Shown in pieces: positions 1 to 10,228 of a stretch of DNA of 64,000 nucleotides. Origin of the DNA: Fragilariopsis cylindrus CCMP1102 (lineage: Eukaryota; Bacillariophyta; Bacillariophyceae; Bacillariales; Bacillariaceae). The translations under genes and the position numbers were made by a program. The DNA is taken from the NCBI GenBank assembly GCA_900095095.1, contig FMBT01000334.1:62001-126000 (forward strand), written 5' to 3'. The notes under the pieces were generated by a model. That model saw only the letters and a list, made by a program, of their open reading frames with translations, searched no databases and was not told the DNA's origin. The number at the start of each line of letters is the position of its first letter. The stretch's first letter is position 1.

Positions 1-65
1 ACTAGGGGCGGGTTTGCTCCTATCCATCGCGACGGCCGGGATGCATTAATATTAGAAGATGCGGT

Positions 66-92
66 GGGTTGTGTTGTGTTGTGTTGTGTTGT
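66..92. repeat. TGTTG pentanucleotide microsatellite
   Basis: About five tandem copies of a 5-bp TGTTG-type unit. It lies in a stretch without a supported gene. Confidence 0.8.
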
Positions 93-419
93 CTTATCTC
101 TAGACAAGCTGTTATATCTACATCTCTGCTGCAGTTTCAATGTAACGATGCAGGTATGGTAGATGTAAAAGGTTATTGGAAGAAAAAAATACCGCAACAA
201 CAACAAAAAGAGTCACAGAATATAATAGCCGAAAATCAATTTTAATATTATGCTTTTTAATCTCAACGCCTTGGTATTTGTAGCATCGGAATTAGTCAAG
301 TAGCGCAGCAGAGAGTAGACTTTTGTAAGCGCTTGTTGTAGCAATAGAGCTTGACGAGATAAAAAAGGACTGGACTTTCTGTTTTCTTTTTATAGCGGTC
401 ACGATGGGCTCTGTTCCAG

Positions 420-452
420 ATATCGACATCGACATCGACATCGACATCGATA
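420..452. repeat. ATCGAC hexanucleotide microsatellite
   Basis: About five copies of ATCGAC in tandem. The six-base period makes an alternating Asp-Ile or Asp-Val frame on either strand, which explains the apparent small reading frames across it. Confidence 0.85.
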
Positions 453-615
453 ACGACTTTCTTGTCCAGATGAATGTTCCGATGGGCAACACAACACATT
501 CATCACCAAAACGCCACTTCACGCAATCGGGGTTTTGGACGAGTGCGAAGCGGCATCTCCAGAACCACTGCTGCCCCTGCCTCTTAATGCCTCGGAAACT
601 CGAGGATCTCGCAAC

Positions 616-1398
616 GTGATGCATTAACGATATAACTATAACGTCTGCTGTACCAACGAAATCGGCATTTGTCCCCGCTAGGTTGATTATCCCATCACTC
701 CATCAAAGTTTCTTCCAAAAAAACGAAGTCGTGCTAATTCACATAAAAGAATGGAATGATCTGCATCTTTTTTGCACAGCGCTTTGTTTTCCTCCCACAC
801 GGCCCGAATGAATCTATCGCAAACTAATCTCTTCATCTCGGATATCGGTACTTCCACGACGTGATGCATTAACGATATAACTATAACGTCTGCTATGCTG
901 TACCAACGAAATCGGCAATTGTCCACACTATCTAGGGTAATCATCTCATCCCATCACTCTATCGAAGTTTCTTCCCAACAAAATTGAAGTCGTGCCATGC
1001 CAATTCACATAAAACAAATGGAATGATCTACACTGCATCTCTTTTGCACAGCGCTTTTTGTTTTCCTCTCACACGGCCCGAATCTATCGCTAATCTCTTC
1101 ATCTCGGATATCGGTACTTCTATGACGCGATGCATTAACGATATAACTATAACGTCTGCTATGCTGTACCAACGAAATCGGCATTGTCCCCGCTAGGGTG
1201 ATTATCCCATCCCATCACTCTATCGAAGTTTCTTCCCAACAAAATTGAAGTCATGCCAATTCACATTAATTAAAAGAAATGGAATGATCTACACTGCATC
1301 TCTTTTGCACAGCGCTTTGTTTTTCCTCTCACACGGCCCGAATGCATCTATCGCAAATCAAATCTCTTCATCTCGGATATCGATACTTTCCGCGACGA
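616..1398. repeat. Three degenerate ~245-266 bp tandem repeats
   Basis: Three head-to-tail copies begin at 616, 861 and 1127, each opening with GATGCATTAACGATATAACT and continuing through AACGAAATCGGCA, CCCATCACTC, GAAGTTTCTTCC, TTGCACAGCGC and CACACGGCCCGAAT blocks. The copies differ by small indels and substitutions; spacing is 245 then 266 bp. The last copy fades after the GATATCGATACTTTCCGCGACG segment near 1398. No open frame runs through all copies, so this is probably a non-coding satellite-like array. Confidence 0.85.
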
Positions 1399-1860
1399 TA
1401 TAGTCTGCGATTGGCATCATGCATTCGCACTATCCAGTACACTCAGTTACGGTACTCTCTAGACGAAGATGTTCGAATGAAGGATAAGCAGTCCCGTATG
1501 ATTCCATACACAAGAACACTAAACAACATAAAATTGTACGCCAAGCAGCACCGAGCTAAGCAATTCTAACTGAATGAATCGAAATAATTATGACCAACAC
1601 CTAAGTATATGCCTCTTTCAAGCACGACTCAGATATTGAAATTCTATTGGGCTTGATTTTCAGCCTAAGTAACACATAGGAATAAATAATATATATTCCG
1701 TAATCGCCCTTTTTTCTTTTGCTTGGTGCTGTTTTTCGAACTACTATTAGCCTGTAGCACAAATAGTAGTAATAGCTAATGGACAACAAGTAAGTGTTAC
1801 AGTAGTACAATCGACACGACATTATACCGTAAATTACCTACATTATCAATCGATCATTGA

Positions 1861-4800
1861 ATGATTCGCAATAATAATAGTAACAATAATAATAGCATGA
1901 GTAGGAGGAGGAGGACGATGATATGTTATCGCAACAGTCGTCGCAACATCCGTAACACGACGACGACGTACTATCAGTATAATAATTATGAGCGGTTACA
2001 ATTGCTGTTACTAGTATTGGTACAAGTAGTATTGTTATCTTTCCCCTATCATCAGGTTGCTGTTATTGTTGTTGTAAATGGTATGGCACCACCATATCCT
2101 GAATTAATAGAAGAAAGTAATAAACATCGATTATTACACAAACAACTTTATGATGGTAATCCTAACGTTAACGTTAACGGAACATCATCATCATATATAT
2201 CACATTACGAGAAATTGCCAAGTGGGACATGGGAAAGTGCAAATGATTATAAAGAACGTCGACGTTTCCATAGAAATAGACGTAATCGACAAAGACAATT
2301 ATCATTACCCGATCTTAATCCGGATCATCATAATCATAATAATAATGTTTTTGACAATGATGAATCAGAATCAGAGTTAGAATCAGAATTAGAACTAGAT
2401 GATGATGATAATAATGAATCGGGTGAAAGTCTTGAATTATGTGAGACAAGTCACTTTTCAAATGAAATATGTCGTTATTTATCACATCAAGAATGTAATG
2501 ATATTGAACAAGGATTTATGAAACTTGCAGTAAAGACACGTGCACAGCTGCTTAGTAGTGATACCAATTCTAGAACAAGTACAAGTACAAGTATAACGGA
2601 AACAGAAACAGAAACAACCAAAAAACCAATTATACGTACATTAGTTATATTAGTTCTATGGGCAGATCATACAAATCGTAAAACATGGATTACAAAAGAT
2701 GATATTAATACATTATGGAATGGTAATGGTACGGATAAAAATATTATACCAACAGGATCAATTGGTAATTATACAAAACAACAGGCCTATAATACTATAG
2801 ACTTTGTGGCAGATATAATTGATTGGCAAATTACTGATAATACCGAATCGTATTATGCCGATGGACGATCGGGTATGCCAAAAAATGGTGACTCCGAACC
2901 AAATTTAAAATCAGCTTATCATTATGTATTGGATCAAATGGATATGGAAGGATTTGATTGGAATATATATGATTCCGACAATGAAGGATATATTGATTCA
3001 ATCCAATTTTTATATTCTGGGTATGGTGCCGAAATTGGTGGTATTGATTGTTATACTGGTTCAGCAATGGAAGATAGAATATGGGCACATGCAATGCCAG
3101 AGGGGCGTGGTAAAGTAAGTTTATTTATTTGTTTTGTTTCTGTCTTTGTTTTGTTTGTTTTGCTGTGATGACACAACTATTGAATAATAGTATGCCTGTT
3201 GTGTTCTAATCCTCTCTAATATCGTTTTCTTTCTGTTCTTTCTTTTCTTTTTCTAAAATATTATTATTAGTGGACATCCGAAAGAACTGGTCTAAAATTA
3301 GGTGGATTTAGTACAGCAAGTGTATTTAAAGGTAAATGTGATCAAAATATTGCAGAACTTGGTATAATGATGCATGAATTTTATCACACGTTAGGATTAC
3401 CTGATTTATATGATCGTGATCGACCATATGTTGGTACACCTGGTAAGGGTGGACTTGGTGGACTTGGTGTATATGATATGATGGCATGTCCATTTGGTAC
3501 AAATAATAATCAAAAACATCCTGGTTCATTAAGTCCATGGTCCAAAATTGATATGGGATTTATACAAAAACCAATTGAAATTATACAAAGTGGTACATAC
3601 ACAATAAGACCATCCAATTATTATCCTGATATATATGAAATTAAACGTGGTTATAATCAAAATCCATATAAAAAGAATGAAAATGATGATGGTGCTGAAT
3701 ACATGGGTGCAGAACGTTTATTAATAGAAAATAGACATAATTCTGGTTATGATTCAAGCTTATGGACATCAGGGATACTGATATATCATATCGATGAGGC
3801 AAGTAATGGACATAATGGTAATAAAAATCATGGCTATCCAGGACAGGATGGATGGCCATCAAATGGAGAACATTATCCAATTACATTGTTACAAGCTGAT
3901 GGATTATATGAATTAGAAAATGCTATAAATAATGGTGATATAAATGATTTTTATAAATATCCTACCCAAAGAATAACACCAGGAAATGGTGAATTAATTG
4001 CAACTGAGGAAGGGATATATCCAAATACTGATAGGTACGTATACGTATACGTATACGTATATGTATTCGTATCTCTCTCCAATTTGTGACGTGGTCGATA
4101 GCAAAGTTACTGTACTGTATTGTACTATATTGACGGCAATTTTTTTTCTTTCTCTTCCTTCTTCTTTCTTCGTGTAATACGACATATATACATACTCTCT
4201 CTCTCTCTCACACACAATTTATTTCTAGCTATGCATTTGGAGGTAAGCATGTTTTCGTCTTCGTTTCATTGTTCTTAAACTTGCTCGCATACGATTCGCA
4301 CGTACACACAATTCATTATTTCTTGACTGACCGAAGTCCAGTTGCCTCACTAATTCTCTTCCGTTTTTTGTTCCTCCAATCTATTCACCAATAATAGAAA
4401 TTAAATCCACTGGAATCGTTATTGATGAGTTTCAAGAAACTGAGCAAGAAGGTGTATACACTTTCCGCGTTAAATTTAAAGACGATGAGATAGAAGCGGC
4501 ACCACCATCTCCAATCGCGAATGTACCAACGAAGACGCCCACCAAGGCACCGACTCTACCACCAACTGCTGTTCCAACCTCGAAATCTCCTACGAAGATG
4601 CCCATCAGTATTTCTACTCAACTACCAACTGTTGCTCCCACTCGTGCTCCAACAAAAGTCCCTTCGAAATCGCCTACGAAGTTACCAACAAACACGCCCA
4701 CGAAACTTACATCAAATAACCCCACAGCGATTTCTTCAGAATCGCCTACGAAATCCCCAACGAATCAACCAACGGTAGGTATAACGCTACCCCCAACACG

Positions 4801-5368
4801 TGATTCAACAGCAACACGCTCTCCTTCTCGGAATCCAACGCAACTACCAACGCAGGGACCTTCTCTTACGTCGAATCCAACTGCTACACCTACTGCTACG
4901 CCTACTGCTACGCCTACTGCTACGCCTACTGCTACGCCTACCGCTACGTATACGAGTCCTCCTACTACAGCTCCAGCAGGAGCTCCTATTCCAGAACCGA
5001 CTGACATTGATGATATACCACCGTCATCGTGTGACCATATAATACAGGTTAATATTACCACTGATGAAGGACCAAATGAGACTTCATGGGAAATTACCAG
5101 TCAAACCGGACGATATTTGACCGGATATCGATCTCCTGAAGATATTGCAGCAAAAACATTAGAAGATTATACAATATACGAATGGAAAATATGTGCTTCT
5201 GGACCGGGAACATCATTTATTTTCCATATATACGACAAAGGATTAGATGGATTGAATCCTCCGGGAGAATACACGCTAAGCGTAGATGGTGAACCAATTG
5301 CAACTGGAGGAAAATTCGCTGGTGGTTGGGATACAGTAAAATTTTCAACAACACAGGAAACTGGATGA
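1861..5368 (+). CDS. Secreted M6-type (immune inhibitor A-like) zinc metalloprotease with Thr/Pro stalk
   Basis: Four exons give 1000 residues: 1861-3114, 3271-4034, a 14-nt microexon 4229-4242, and 4398-5368; phases match at all three joins. The N-terminus is basic and Asn-rich, followed by a hydrophobic segment at about residues 47-72 that should act as signal peptide or anchor. The catalytic domain spans roughly residues 260-660. The zinc motif HEFYHTLGLPD (His453, Glu454, His457, Asp463) fits HExxHxxGxxD of the M6 family, with a downstream Met-turn candidate YDMMACPFG. The microexon plus exon 4 gives a SYAFGE..TGIVIDEF segment resembling the M6 beta-rich tail. A Pro/Thr stalk of PT repeats (TATPTATP) follows. 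The C-terminal ~105 residues (CDHIIQVNITTDEGPNETSW to the end) resemble a small module I recall from diatom secreted proteins. Substrate is unknown; extracellular or wall-associated action is inferred. Confidence 0.88.
4035..4070. repeat. TACGTA microsatellite in intron 2 of the M6 protease gene
   Basis: GTACGT donor followed by repeated ACGTAT units. The repeat begins exactly at the splice donor, so several GTA(C/T)GT sites lie next to each other. Only the first gives phase agreement with the microexon. Confidence 0.7.
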
Positions 5369-5839
5369 TTTGATGGTTTATCTATTTTCGAAGAAGGATA
5401 GTTCGTTTATTTTGGTGTACTTTTAGTTATCAGCATAGAAACCATTCGAAAAAATTTGGCTATACTTAGTATGTGATACCATATTCACTTCATTTGAATT
5501 CTCAAGCAACATATTTCCTGCATCTTACGTCATCCACTGAGAAATATATTCAAATCGAGCAGTAAAGACATAAAATAACGACATGTACACCTACCTAAAC
5601 ATACTCTACGAATACACTTCTATTGATGTAACACAAATATCTTATTAGCTAATTTTCAGAAAATTTTTGATATTTTCCAATAATAAACGATACACATACC
5701 ATTTTAGATCTTCTTTTCATAACAATATTTTCACAGTGTGAACAGCATGATCAGCAATAGCAGATACAATTTGTTGATCCTCATGCGCCCATTATAGCTT
5801 TCCTGATAGGTCAGGTTAATTATAATTCACTGGTATATT
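5369..5839. other. Convergent 3' intergenic region
   Basis: AT-rich sequence between the converging ends of the M6 protease (+) and the HGT-motif protein (-). No open frame, repeat or RNA gene is apparent. Confidence 0.6.
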
Positions 5840-7417
5840 CTAGCTGAAGTCGTGTTTCATTTTTTTATCCAAATCGGCATCAGTTGATAGAACTGGGTCA
5901 GTCATTTTGGCAGCTTCGTTCATTGGCGATTTCCCAGCAAATTCTTCTGCTAGATCCGCTTTAACACGCTCCTTTCCTTTTGATACGATGTCGGCATCAG
6001 CGGCATCGTGTGTCTCAGAACCAAATTGCTCAATCACAAATGATAAATGTAGATCAGCCATTTGATCATGAAATTCTTTTAGTGTAGACCAATTATCGAA
6101 ATCCTCTTCACCTAAAAGGACACCACGTTCCTCTCCTTTTACTTGGTAATCACCATATAAGTTATATCCAGTAGCAAGCATTTCTAAACTGTTATTTTGG
6201 CTTAACTTGTCAAGCAGCTCATACGATTCTTTAACGTCACACTCGTTTGAAAAGCCACATAATGATTGCCTTGGACTAACAACTTCCTGATGCCATTTCT
6301 TACGAGAATTCACATCCATATTTTTGAAACATTCTTGAGATATAATCAATGCTTCAAGATCTCTGTTGTATTTATGGACTGATGCTGAATGTGATGCATC
6401 CTCTTCTGCCTTAATTTTATTATATAGAAGCCAGTCGATAGTATGTTCTCCAGATAAGGATGATGCAGTGTCTTCTAGTAGCGAATACTTCTCCACTATA
6501 AACGAATGATGTCGATGTGGTTCAAGGAATTCAATGGAGCTAATCCAATCCGCTGGGATAGATTGCATCAATACTGTAGTTCCAAAAGTTTCCCAAACCA
6601 ATTTTGCCACTGCTGGAACAAAATTATGGCCAGCATTTTCAGGAAGATAGACGCTGGGTACAAAATCCTCATCTGGTCCAATGTACACATCTTCTTTCAG
6701 TGTTATATTCAATACAGCCGGCAAACCACAATTTTCAATAAGATCTTTTCTAGGCGTCACATATCGAGATATTGCTCTTTCTCTAGTCATTGTTAATGGA
6801 TCGTCTTTGTCAACAGGGTGCGATTCACCGTTCAGTTTACCAATATCATTTTCAATCAATTGATCCTCAAGTAATTGATCAAATCCCGAAATATAGTTCA
6901 TTAAGCATGTGCGGTATGGCAAATAGCAAGATCCAACGTAAACACCGTCCAAGTTCCTTGTTACATTCGTTCTATATTTCCTTCCTTGTTGAAATGCGGG
7001 ACGAATACCATTCTCCAAGATCGATCTAAGATTATTTGTGGTCGTTCCGTGCTTTACAATCGTCCCGGCAGGCAAATAGTATCTATCTTCATTCTCGTCG
7101 TACAATGCCTCAAGTTCTTTAAAACGACCTGGTCGTCGATTGTTTTTCCGTTTCTCTTTCTTCAGCTTAGTTTTTTCTTTTGTACTTTTCTTTTTGCCAC
7201 GATGCTGCTCCCATGCTATTGTTGGACCGCATCGTCGATCTACAAAACAATAATGATTATAATGTAGTGATCTACTACTCGTACGTCCCTTCGTCGACGC
7301 AAATGCGACTTGCATATTCTCGGCGACTCTTGCTGCAGACGCGGTTCCAAGAGTACGACGATAATGCCGAAGAATAGAAGTCATAGTTGTTCGTATCACT
7401 ACTGTCTGCACTGGCAA
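5840..7417 (-). CDS. Unidentified protein, mitochondrion-like N-terminus, possible ADP-ribosyltransferase-type HGT motif
   Basis: Single uninterrupted 525-residue frame. The first ~40 residues are rich in Arg, Thr, Ser and Ala and lack acids, as in mitochondrial presequences; a Lys/Arg-rich linker follows at about 73-97. Residues ~117-165 read AGTIVKHGTTTNNLRSILENG then, after a gap, LDGVYVGS. The HGT...L.SIL.NGI pattern resembles the opening of ADP-ribosyltransferase/Tpt1-like folds (HGT, then a Tyr strand). I do not see a full catalytic triad with confidence. The C-terminal half is acidic and helical without a recognised domain. It is convergent with the M6 protease and divergent from the gene at 8063. 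Function is unassigned; the ART suggestion is weak and rests on one motif. Confidence 0.7.
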   Translation of the reverse strand: MPVQTVVIRTTMTSILRHYRRTLGTASAARVAENMQVAFASTKGRTSSRSLHYNHYCFVDRRCGPTIAWEQHRGKKKSTKEKTKLKKEKRKNNRRPGRFKELEALYDENEDRYYLPAGTIVKHGTTTNNLRSILENGIRPAFQQGRKYRTNVTRNLDGVYVGSCYLPYRTCLMNYISGFDQLLEDQLIENDIGKLNGESHPVDKDDPLTMTRERAISRYVTPRKDLIENCGLPAVLNITLKEDVYIGPDEDFVPSVYLPENAGHNFVPAVAKLVWETFGTTVLMQSIPADWISSIEFLEPHRHHSFIVEKYSLLEDTASSLSGEHTIDWLLYNKIKAEEDASHSASVHKYNRDLEALIISQECFKNMDVNSRKKWHQEVVSPRQSLCGFSNECDVKESYELLDKLSQNNSLEMLATGYNLYGDYQVKGEERGVLLGEEDFDNWSTLKEFHDQMADLHLSFVIEQFGSETHDAADADIVSKGKERVKADLAEEFAGKSPMNEAAKMTDPVLSTDADLDKKMKHDFS

Positions 7418-8062
7418 CGTAATGGTTTTTGGTTCGATTCATTCGATCCGATCCGATTCATTCATTCATTTCTATTCTTAATTTAATATTTTTCACAGTC
7501 TATAAATTTCAGGTTTTCGATTGTATACGTGGTGTGTGTTTTCTATGGCGTGGTAGCGTTTATTGTTGATGATTCTTTTGTTCGATTCGATTGTATTCAG
7601 ATTTTTTTGGTGGCGCTTTTTGCCATTGGTGTTGACTACTTGTTGCTCTAATAGCTATCTTAGTGCTCTATTATTAACACGTAAATACAGCGCGGATTTT
7701 AGATTTTTTGTGCTTTTTTTTAGCGCCTTATTTTTTTTACGAAATATCTTCAAGTCCCGGGACTTCCCGGGACTCAAACAGCGCACACTTTTGAGCGCTA
7801 AAATCGACTCACTCGATTCGATTGACGATGTCGCTCGCATTAGTGATGATCATCATGATGTGGTCGAAAAGAAGAAAAACCGTCTGATTTTACTTTCCCT
7901 TAATCCCTGACGCTGAGTCACTCACCATTATTTAATATTTTTTCTCAAGATTCTTTTTTTGTTCTTCTTTATTAATAATTAATAAGATCTTTGAGACAAA
8001 GACACAACTGCTCGACAACTACAGTACTGTACAAAGGAAATGGTATCATTATCTAATTATTC
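7418..8062. other. Divergent promoter region with AGTCCCGGGACT palindrome
   Basis: T-rich sequence between two divergent genes. It contains a perfect 12-bp palindrome AGTCCCGGGACT at 7753-7764, immediately followed by a second TCCCGGGA palindrome (7765-7772). A 115-residue frame on the + strand (7563-7910) is Phe/Leu-rich by composition and not convincing. Confidence 0.45.
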
Positions 8063-9082
8063 ATGAAACTAAACAAAGTTACGAATATAACAATAATGAA
8101 AAAAATGATCAGGGAAAGAAACCAAGTAATAAATACTGATCGAAATGCTAAAAGGCTCAGCAAAAAGAAGCAGAAGCAGAAGCAGTCAGCTCTCACGTAT
8201 AGTAGTACTATAGTCTTAGTCTTAGTATTATTATTACTATTGGACCCTTCTATTTCTGTTTCAGCGATGGGGTTGTTGTCCACAACAACAAAGACGGTAG
8301 TACATAACGGTCGTCGTCATCATCGTCGTCATTGTTATCATCCTCATCAATTGTATTATAAATCACAACACGGAGAAGAGGATAAGGATGAGGAGCAGCA
8401 GCAGTTTCGTGCTCCCTCCAATGACGACGATGATGATAACAACACAGTAGAAAAAGTCAGCAAGAATAGAGAAAATGATTCTATCAAATCTATTGTGACT
8501 ACGACCAAAACAAATAATAAGAATAATAATGAATCTAAATCTGAATCATCTGAATTAATGATTATTCAAGAACAAGCTGCAAAACTTCGTATGGAAGCAG
8601 AATCATTACAATTAGCTTTACAGGAAACAAGGAATCAGAAATTGGATCGTGAAATTGAAAAGGTTGATCAATGGATAGACGATTTATTTTTAATTCAACA
8701 AGAATCAGAATCAGAAGAATCAACTACTAATGAAGACGATAATAATGTTGATATATTAAAAAATGTCGATCAAGTATATCAATATATGACAGATAAAAGA
8801 TTTTCTGCAGAACAGATATATAAAATATTTAATCGTTTATCGGATATAAAAATGGAACGTAGTCAAGGACTAACATGTGAGTCGCGTAGTAATTGTAGTC
8901 CATTTATGTCATTACTATTAGATGCCGCAAATAAATTAGATTGTACCGAAAAGGAAGATAATCCAAATAAACGATGGAATTATAAAATTGAACGTATATT
9001 ACAAAAAAAATTATTTGCAAGAGATTGGAATATAGAATATATAGCAGACGATGAACCGGAACAACAAAGAAGATTGAAATGA
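8063..9082 (+). CDS. Hypothetical coiled-coil protein with hydrophobic leader
   Basis: 339 residues, no intron needed. Start could also be the Met at 8096, which still precedes the hydrophobic stretch at about residues 46-68 (IVLVLVLLLLLDPSISVSA). That stretch follows a Lys-rich head, so it looks like a signal peptide or anchor. A His/Arg tract and Asp runs lead to a predicted coiled coil around 160-190 (EQAAKLRMEAESLQLALQE), a type of helix I have seen in many diatom plastid-targeted proteins. The C-terminal 90 residues (FSAEQIYKIFNRLSDIKMER..) look globular. Plastid targeting is possible but the usual ASAF motif is not evident. Function unknown. Confidence 0.72.
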   Translation: MKLNKVTNITIMKKMIRERNQVINTDRNAKRLSKKKQKQKQSALTYSSTIVLVLVLLLLLDPSISVSAMGLLSTTTKTVVHNGRRHHRRHCYHPHQLYYKSQHGEEDKDEEQQQFRAPSNDDDDDNNTVEKVSKNRENDSIKSIVTTTKTNNKNNNESKSESSELMIIQEQAAKLRMEAESLQLALQETRNQKLDREIEKVDQWIDDLFLIQQESESEESTTNEDDNNVDILKNVDQVYQYMTDKRFSAEQIYKIFNRLSDIKMERSQGLTCESRSNCSPFMSLLLDAANKLDCTEKEDNPNKRWNYKIERILQKKLFARDWNIEYIADDEPEQQRRLK

Positions 9083-10228
9083 CCTGAATAGTGAATTAAA
9101 TTGCAGTATAAATGAATAATGAAAGTAAGTACTTCAATAAACGAATACTTGTAACAATAATAATGAATCTTTAAAAAGAGAATGTTGAACTGCTAGCATT
9201 TCTCTCTAGTTACAACACCGACAAATATTCCTCGTCGATAAGTTCATGATGTTTCATACTTCCAAAGTCCTTTCTTTGAAATTTTTACTAGTGAATCCAA
9301 TACACTTTCTCCATTATAATTGTCCTCGTGATAGTCAATTATTAGCCCTACACCTTGTGCTGCCATAAATTGACCCAGTTCTATTGCCAACCGGAACAAG
9401 AGTCGAAGAAATGACACGGTTTTCAAATTGTACCGCTCAATATCGTCGTGACGAGGGCTGGGGAAAATATTGTGACGAAAGATTTCTCGGTAGTATGTGG
9501 ATGGAATAATGATAGCTATGCTAACGGAAATGTTTCTACTTATGCGAGATTAAACGTCAGGGAAGAATCTTATGGTATTTCAAGTTCCTCTTCTGTATCG
9601 CGATCATGGATATCATCTCCTCGATTCCCAAGGAATCTCTAGACCAAAGGATCAATATACTTTCTTGTACGCAACAGAAAACCTTTTTTTCGTTCAAGAA
9701 CCAGAACTACTTCCAGACGTCTTGCCCGGCAGCAGCAGCAGCAGCAGCAGCAGCGATTCGTACTTGTTCAGCAGCACCGATATCGTTCATGATTGATTAT
9801 TCGTTCGCAACCGTTCTATTTTAACGCCGTAATAAGTACAGAGTAGCCTGCTTCCTTTTTTGTTACTGTATAATTCAAATATCTATCAAGGGCTTAGTAG
9901 TAGGACCTAGCTTATGATCATTGGTTATCTAAATTATTGCTGGAATGATTTGACGATTATAGAGCAAAATTCTTATAGATGAAAAACATCACAGCCGTTA
10001 CGCGCAAGAAGAAGAAAGTAAAGCCTAAGGAAGTACTTGAATTATTGAATTATTATTACAAATTAAAACCTCACATTTTTGACTGAAGTAATTGACATTT
10101 GACACGCCATACGATCACACAATCACAGGATCACACGGGCTCATAACACCAACGAGCTCATCAAACAACACGCTATTGCATCGTCACAACAAGTTTACAA
10201 GCACTTATAGTCTAGCTTTACTGATACG
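9083..10228. other. Intergenic region with a decayed coding remnant and a CAG/AGC run
   Basis: Apart from the minus-strand remnant at 9244-9520, no intact gene is visible. Overlapping + strand frames at 9448-9824 switch frame repeatedly. A run of AGC repeats occurs at about 9731-9754. The stretch just before 10228 has CGTACGAG-type repeats that continue into the start of the next gene. Confidence 0.45.
9244..9520 (-). pseudogene. Truncated gene remnant, possibly MidA/NDUFAF7-like
   Basis: The minus strand reads openly for about 90 residues without a clear start: IPSTYYREIFRHNIFPSP, then LLFRLAIELGQFMAAQGVG, then LIIDYHEDNYNGESV, ending at a stop at 9244. The GVGLIIDY..D stretch recalls the GGAALIIDYG motif of DUF185 methyltransferases (MidA/NDUFAF7), but the glycine after DY is His here and the rest of the domain is missing. 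No upstream exon with matching phase is evident. I treat it as a fragment; identity is uncertain. Confidence 0.3.

Larger units (their letters stand above)
1..1860. other. Gene-free upstream region with tandem repeats
   Basis: I see no supportable gene here. Short open frames on both strands are driven by the ATCGAC microsatellite at about 420-452 and by the ~250-bp tandem repeats at 616-1398. They have no recognisable domain and do not persist across repeat copies. The last 450 bases, AT-rich and without long frames, would serve as 5' region of the metalloprotease that starts at 1861. Confidence 0.55.

Noticed and set aside
292-624. Minus-strand 110-residue frame and overlapping frames
   Set aside because: Driven by the ATCGAC microsatellite; no domain and not conserved across repeats.
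7563-7910. 115-residue Phe/Leu-rich + frame
   Set aside because: Low-complexity T-rich DNA in a divergent promoter; no domain.
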